Origin: Candidatus Pacearchaeota archaeon
GTDB lineage: Archaea; Nanobdellota; Nanobdellia; Pacearchaeales; GW2011-AR1
Assembly: GCA_017608985.1 (NCBI GenBank)
Contig: JAFCEV010000020.1
Coordinates: 1-8,748 of the forward strand
Length of the DNA: 8,748 nt
Direction of reading: 5' to 3'
Positions within the stretch are counted from its first letter, which is position 1; every line of letters begins with the position of its first letter. Made by a program: the position numbers and the translations under genes. Below, one piece after another: positions 5,906-8,748 of this stretch. The notes under the pieces are model-generated. The model was given only the letters and a program-made list of their open reading frames with translations, had not been told where the DNA came from and did not search any database.

Positions 5906-6265
5906 ATGAATTGGAAAAAAATAGGAACTTATAAAATTTTAGGGGCTATTCCAGGAATTGGGTTAGTCTCTGTTATTTTCGGGGAAGTTAAAAAAAGAAA
6001 GGAAAAACCATTTCCTTATTATAATCTAAGAAAAAAAGAAGACTGGAAAGCCATTGGAAAACTTTCTTTTCAAGCGATTTATCTTTCTGCTGCAATATCT
6101 TGTAAATTACTAATAGGTTATTATGTTCAACAAGGTATATCAACGAAAGAGTGGAATCCTTTTAAACAAAGAAAAGCAAAAACAGAACAATCTGAGGAAT
6201 TAGAAAAAGAAAACAAACTGGAAAAGACAATTAAATATGAAGATTTTCATCCAAAAGATTTATAA
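5906..6265 (+). CDS. Unknown small membrane protein, 119 aa
   Basis: No family is recognised. Two hydrophobic stretches are likely membrane segments: ILGAIPGIGLVSVIFGEV (11-28, glycine-rich) and roughly 51-74 (LGKLSF-type start through LLIGYYV). They are joined by a basic, aromatic loop (KKRKEKPFPYYNLRKKEDW). The tail after residue 80 is hydrophilic and charged, lysine/glutamate-rich (EELEKENKLEKTIKYEDF), probably helical. By the positive-inside rule the basic loop should be cytoplasmic, which would put both termini outside or make the first segment a re-entrant helix; this is uncertain. It is divergent from uppP over 72 bases, so co-regulation with that membrane enzyme is possible. An ATG at 5893 in another frame gives only 13 codons and lies before the predicted transcript start. 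Confidence 0.75.
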   Translation: MNWKKIGTYKILGAIPGIGLVSVIFGEVKKRKEKPFPYYNLRKKEDWKAIGKLSFQAIYLSAAISCKLLIGYYVQQGISTKEWNPFKQRKAKTEQSEELEKENKLEKTIKYEDFHPKDL

Positions 6266-6268
6266 ACT

Positions 6269-6298
6269 AAAATTTTATTAAATTAATATTAAAATTTT
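6269..6298. repeat. AT-only inverted repeat after the 5906 gene
   Basis: AAAATTTTA (6269-6277) and TAAAATTTT (6290-6298) form a perfect 9-base inverted repeat around a 12-base AT loop, starting 4 bases after the stop. It may help end this transcript, or may be chance in AT-rich DNA. Confidence 0.35.
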
Positions 6299-6329
6299 CT
6301 TAATGAAAATTTATATTTAAGATGGCAAA

Positions 6330-6350
6330 AGAAAATCTTTTTGATTTTCT
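6330..6350. repeat. Inverted repeat before the tuf promoter
   Basis: AGAAAATC (6330-6337), five T, then GATTTTCT (6343-6350): a perfect 8-base inverted repeat ending 11 bases before the tuf TATA box. The core AAAATC-N5-GATTTT is the same as that before fusA (2441-2459). It is a candidate operator for the two elongation factor genes, or a terminator hairpin for the 5906 gene. Confidence 0.45.
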
Positions 6351-6361
6351 GAACCACAAGA

Positions 6362-6368
6362 TTTAAAT
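6362..6368 (+). promoter_or_regulatory. TATA-like box of tuf
   Basis: TTTAAAT is centred 26 bases before the tuf ATG, so transcription should start at or within a base or two of the start codon. Confidence 0.65.
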
Positions 6369-6390
6369 AAGAAAATAGGTAAAAAATCTC

Positions 6391-7674
6391 ATGGCAAAGG
6401 AAAAACCAAATATGAATGTTGTGTTTGTCGGGCACGTCGATGCTGGAAAATCAACAATAGTCGGACAACTGATGTTCCAGTCAGGACTTGTTTCTGAACA
6501 AGAGATGAAAAAATTAAAGGATGAGGCTGAAAAACATGGAAAACCCGGTTTTGAATTTGCATATATTATGGACAAGATTAAAGAAGAAAGAGAAAGAGGA
6601 GTTACAATTGATTTGGCTTATAAAAAAATTATGACACAAAAATGGCAGATTACAATTATTGATGCTCCTGGACACAGGGACTTTGTCAAAAACATGATTA
6701 CTGGTGCTTCACAGGCAGATGCTGCTTTTTTGGTTATTGCTGCTCCTGCTGGTGTTCAGCCACAAACAACAGAACATCTGTGGCTTTTAAGAACAATGGG
6801 TGTAAAGAATTTGTGTGTTGCAGTTAATAAAATGGATGCTGTTGAATATAAGGAAGACAAATTCAATAAGGTTAAAGAAGATGTGTCTGCCTTGTTAAAC
6901 CAAGTCGGTATCAAAGCAGATCAGACTACTTTTATTGCATGCTCAGGATTAAAAAATGATAACATTACAAAAAAATCTGAAAACATGGCATGGTATAAAG
7001 GACCTACAATTTTGGAGCAGTTTGATTTGTTCCCTGCACCTGAATTGCCTACAGACTTGCCAATGAGAATGCCTTGCCAGGATGTTTATGAAATTACAGG
7101 AATTGGAACTGTTCCTGTTGGAAAAATTGAAACAGGAATTATGAAAGTCGGACAAAAAGTTAAAGTACTTCCTGGACGAACAGGTGAAGGAGTTGAGGGT
7201 GAAGTTAAAACTATTGAAATGCATCATGAGCAAATGTCAGAAGCTCAGGCAGGAGATAATGTTGGAATTAATATCAGAGGAGTAGGTAAAAAGGATATTG
7301 CAAGAGGAGATGTTATCTGTGAAGCTGCGAATCCAATCCCAATTGTGGAGGAATTCATAGCACAGATTGCAGTCATCAATCACCCAACTGTTTTGGCAAA
7401 AGGATATACTCCTGTATTCCATGTTCACACAGCACAGGTTCCTTGTCAGTTTGTAGAATTAATAGAACAAATAGATCCAAAAACAGGACAAGTTATTAAG
7501 GAAAATCCTGATTTCTTAAAGAATGGAGATGTTGCCAAAGTCAGAATAAAACCTGTAGGACATTTGGCTTTAGAAACTCAAAAAGATAATCCTTATACTT
7601 CAAGATTTGCAGTTCGAGATGCTGGTGCAACTGTTGCTGCAGGAATGTGCATTGAGATTGTGAAGAAGAAGTGA
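6391..7674 (+). CDS. tuf: Translation elongation factor EF-1A (EF-Tu type)
   Basis: aEF-1A (EF-1 alpha) binds GTP and aminoacyl-tRNA and delivers the tRNA to the ribosomal A site; in archaea it also serves as the carrier for aRF1 and Pelota. It has 427 residues, the normal archaeal length. Motifs are GHVDAGKST (14-22), the switch I stretch KEERERGVTID with T72, DAPGHRDF (91-98), NKMD (146-149) and a G5 loop CSGLKNDN (about 184-191). Domain II begins at CQDVYEITGIGTVPVG, and domain III includes GYTPVFHVHTAQV and the end segment RFAVRDAGATVAAGM. No key residue is missing. The ATG at 6391 matches the conserved MAKEKP start and the TATA box 26 bases upstream. In many archaea rpsJ follows tuf; here an unknown gene does. 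The stop is TGA. Confidence 0.98.
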   Translation: MAKEKPNMNVVFVGHVDAGKSTIVGQLMFQSGLVSEQEMKKLKDEAEKHGKPGFEFAYIMDKIKEERERGVTIDLAYKKIMTQKWQITIIDAPGHRDFVKNMITGASQADAAFLVIAAPAGVQPQTTEHLWLLRTMGVKNLCVAVNKMDAVEYKEDKFNKVKEDVSALLNQVGIKADQTTFIACSGLKNDNITKKSENMAWYKGPTILEQFDLFPAPELPTDLPMRMPCQDVYEITGIGTVPVGKIETGIMKVGQKVKVLPGRTGEGVEGEVKTIEMHHEQMSEAQAGDNVGINIRGVGKKDIARGDVICEAANPIPIVEEFIAQIAVINHPTVLAKGYTPVFHVHTAQVPCQFVELIEQIDPKTGQVIKENPDFLKNGDVAKVRIKPVGHLALETQKDNPYTSRFAVRDAGATVAAGMCIEIVKKK

Positions 7675-7691
7675 TTGACTTCAGAGAATAG

Positions 7692-7709
7692 TTCTAATAT
7701 CTAATAAAT
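7692..7709 (+). promoter_or_regulatory. Weak TATA-like region of the 7725 gene
   Basis: The AT-rich segment contains TTCTAATAT (centre about 28 bases before the ATG) and CTAATAAAT (about 20 bases). Either could serve as a TATA box. It is the least clear promoter in the window, so read-through from tuf is also possible. Confidence 0.35.
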
Positions 7710-7724
7710 CTTATCTAAAACGAT

Positions 7725-8045
7725 ATGAAAAAAAACAAGGCATTAACAAAAGCAGAAGAAATAATTTCTGATTTAAAGAAAGATTTATTAGACATTCTTT
7801 ATGAAGCTGATAACTCCTATGGAAGCATGAGAGATTTTTTACATCTTATAGAAGAAGATGCAATTTATGACTTAAAGGAATTAAATTTAAATGCTGATAC
7901 CGAAAATTATTATTTAAAAAAAGTTGTAGATATTTTTGGTCCATATTCTGAGACTAACAAATTATACGGAAAAACAGAGCCTTATTATGGAAATTTCTAT
8001 TTTAAACAAAAAAGCCAAAATAATAATACCTCTAAACCTCAATAA
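7725..8045 (+). CDS. Unknown 106-aa protein
   Basis: No family is recognised. The N-terminal two thirds look helical and acidic: LTKAEEIISDLKKDLLDILYEAD (about 7-29) and MRDFLHLIEEDAIYDLKEL (about 35-53). The rest is rich in tyrosine (ENYYLKKVVDIFGPYSE, then KLYGKTEPYYGNFYF) and ends in a disordered, polar tail (QNNNTSKPQ). There is no signal peptide, membrane segment or cysteine. The gene starts 50 bases after tuf on the same strand and is followed by the TPR-like gene 31 bases on. It could be expressed from its own weak promoter or by read-through from tuf. Confidence 0.7.
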   Translation: MKKNKALTKAEEIISDLKKDLLDILYEADNSYGSMRDFLHLIEEDAIYDLKELNLNADTENYYLKKVVDIFGPYSETNKLYGKTEPYYGNFYFKQKSQNNNTSKPQ

Positions 8046-8047
8046 TT

Positions 8048-8055
8048 CTTAAATA
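8048..8055 (+). promoter_or_regulatory. TATA-like box of the 8077 gene
   Basis: CTTAAATA is centred about 25 bases before the ATG at 8077 and begins 3 bases after the preceding stop codon, again predicting a leaderless transcript. Confidence 0.55.
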
Positions 8056-8076
8056 CTTCTAATTATTCAATTATTT

Positions 8077-8652
8077 ATGCTTGGAAGTGAATTATCTAAA
8101 TCTGATATTGAAGAGAAACTTTATGGAAAAGGAGAGTTTGTGCAGATTGATTATTTAAACAAACTCCTGAGAGAAAGACTTCACAGGGACACAAAAAAAT
8201 TTGTTTATCTCAAATTAATTGAAATCTATGAAAGATTGAAAATGTTCAATGATGTTGCTAAAATGTATGAAGGACTGGCAGACATATCAATCGCTTTTTC
8301 AGAGAAAATAAAATATTTTGTCAAGGCAACTGAACACTATATAAAAGCAGGTTATTTTAATCAGGCAGATTATGCTGTGAGAAAGGCGATGGGAGAAGCA
8401 AATGCCACAGAAAGAGGAGAAATCCAATTTGCTGTTAAAGATTTTTACAAGAGACAGGCAGAAATTTATGAAAAAGAATTGAAGAGAAACTCTGCTGCAA
8501 AGATATATGAAAAATTATTAGAAATGAATATAACTGATTCAGAGAGAAAAGAGATTAAGAATAGATTAATGGAATTATATGAAAAATTAGGCAGATTAAA
8601 AGAGTTCTATACTTTGAAGAGGTTTGAGGAGAGGGAGTTTAGTAACCTTTAA
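8077..8652 (+). CDS. TPR-like helical repeat protein, 191 aa
   Basis: The protein is all-helical by pattern, with about four helical hairpins of TPR type. They run approximately 40-70 (FVYLKLIEIYERLKMFNDVA), 73-105 (ATEHYIKAGYFNQADYAVRK), 118-150 (FYKRQAEIYEKE, then SAAKIYEKLLEM) and 155-185 (KNRLMELYEKLGRLKEFY). Each hairpin shows the spaced aliphatic/Tyr and Ala/Gly positions of TPRs, with the recurring phrase IYEKL/LYEKLG. Such repeats bind other proteins and have no catalytic role; the partner cannot be read from the sequence. There is no signal peptide or membrane segment, so it should be cytoplasmic. The start is supported by a TATA box 25 bases upstream. It could equally be classed as a TPR relative such as a SNAP-like fold. 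Confidence 0.8.
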   Translation: MLGSELSKSDIEEKLYGKGEFVQIDYLNKLLRERLHRDTKKFVYLKLIEIYERLKMFNDVAKMYEGLADISIAFSEKIKYFVKATEHYIKAGYFNQADYAVRKAMGEANATERGEIQFAVKDFYKRQAEIYEKELKRNSAAKIYEKLLEMNITDSERKEIKNRLMELYEKLGRLKEFYTLKRFEEREFSNL

Positions 8653-8748
8653 AAACTTCCCCAAACTTTAATTTATATTAGAAAGATATCACAATTATTA
8701 TAATCACATGACTTTCACATTCACATTTTAGCTTTATGCTATTTTAAG
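8653..8748. other. Window end without a supported gene
   Basis: This AT-rich stretch follows the TPR-like gene. It has a possible TATA motif (TTTATATTA near 8670) that may belong to a gene beyond the window. The only ATG after it (8708) opens a seven-codon frame. I see no RNA gene here. Confidence 0.4.

Noticed and set aside
5893..5934. 13-codon frame overlapping the start of the 5906 gene
   Set aside because: It begins before the predicted transcript start, and its AAA-rich content is expected by chance.
6949..7428. Two minus-strand frames within tuf
   Set aside because: Both are opposite well-conserved EF-1A domains II-III and resemble no protein.
8708..8731. Small frame and TTCACATTCACATTT mini-repeat at the window end
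   Set aside because: Only seven codons, and the repeat is two short units; no larger structure or array is visible.

Overview
This is an AT-rich archaeal window. The coding content is archaeal in type: KH-only NusA, archaeal uS12 and uS7, aEF-2 with the diphthamide histidine motif, and aEF-1A. The AT richness, small genes, short spacers and an enlarged uS7 loop suggest a reduced DPANN genome, perhaps the Pacearchaeota/Woesearchaeota group. That placement is inference.

Layout. Bases 2-1624 hold the end of nusA, then rpsL, a 78-codon unknown gene and rpsG, the last three translationally overlapped. Bases 1688-2396 are a two-gene unit of unknown proteins. fusA (EF-2) follows, then an 87-aa unknown protein. 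uppP (polyprenyl-diphosphate phosphatase) lies on the minus strand at 5030-5833, divergent from a small predicted membrane protein. tuf (EF-1A) runs from 6391 to 7674, then a 106-aa unknown protein and a 191-aa TPR-like protein. The last 96 bases hold no supported gene. No spacer exceeds 150 bases, and I saw no tRNA, rRNA, CRISPR array or insertion sequence.

The backbone nusA-rpsL-rpsG-fusA-tuf is the archaeal str-type translation cluster. It is split by small unknown genes and a reversed membrane enzyme, and no rpsJ follows tuf. Nearly every transcription unit has a TATA-like box centred about 25-32 bases before its start codon, which implies leaderless or nearly leaderless mRNAs. The internal gene at 1995 instead has a Shine-Dalgarno sequence.

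Main points for a second look: (1) EF-2 seems to begin 18 codons before its first ATG, at an ATT codon placed where a leaderless start should be. (2) An unknown AT-rich gene is embedded between rpsL and rpsG, overlapping both. (3) UppP has Phe where the family's active-site His is expected. (4) fusA and tuf share an upstream inverted repeat, AAAATC-N5-GATTTT. (5) Two of the small unknown proteins may be distant paralogues.
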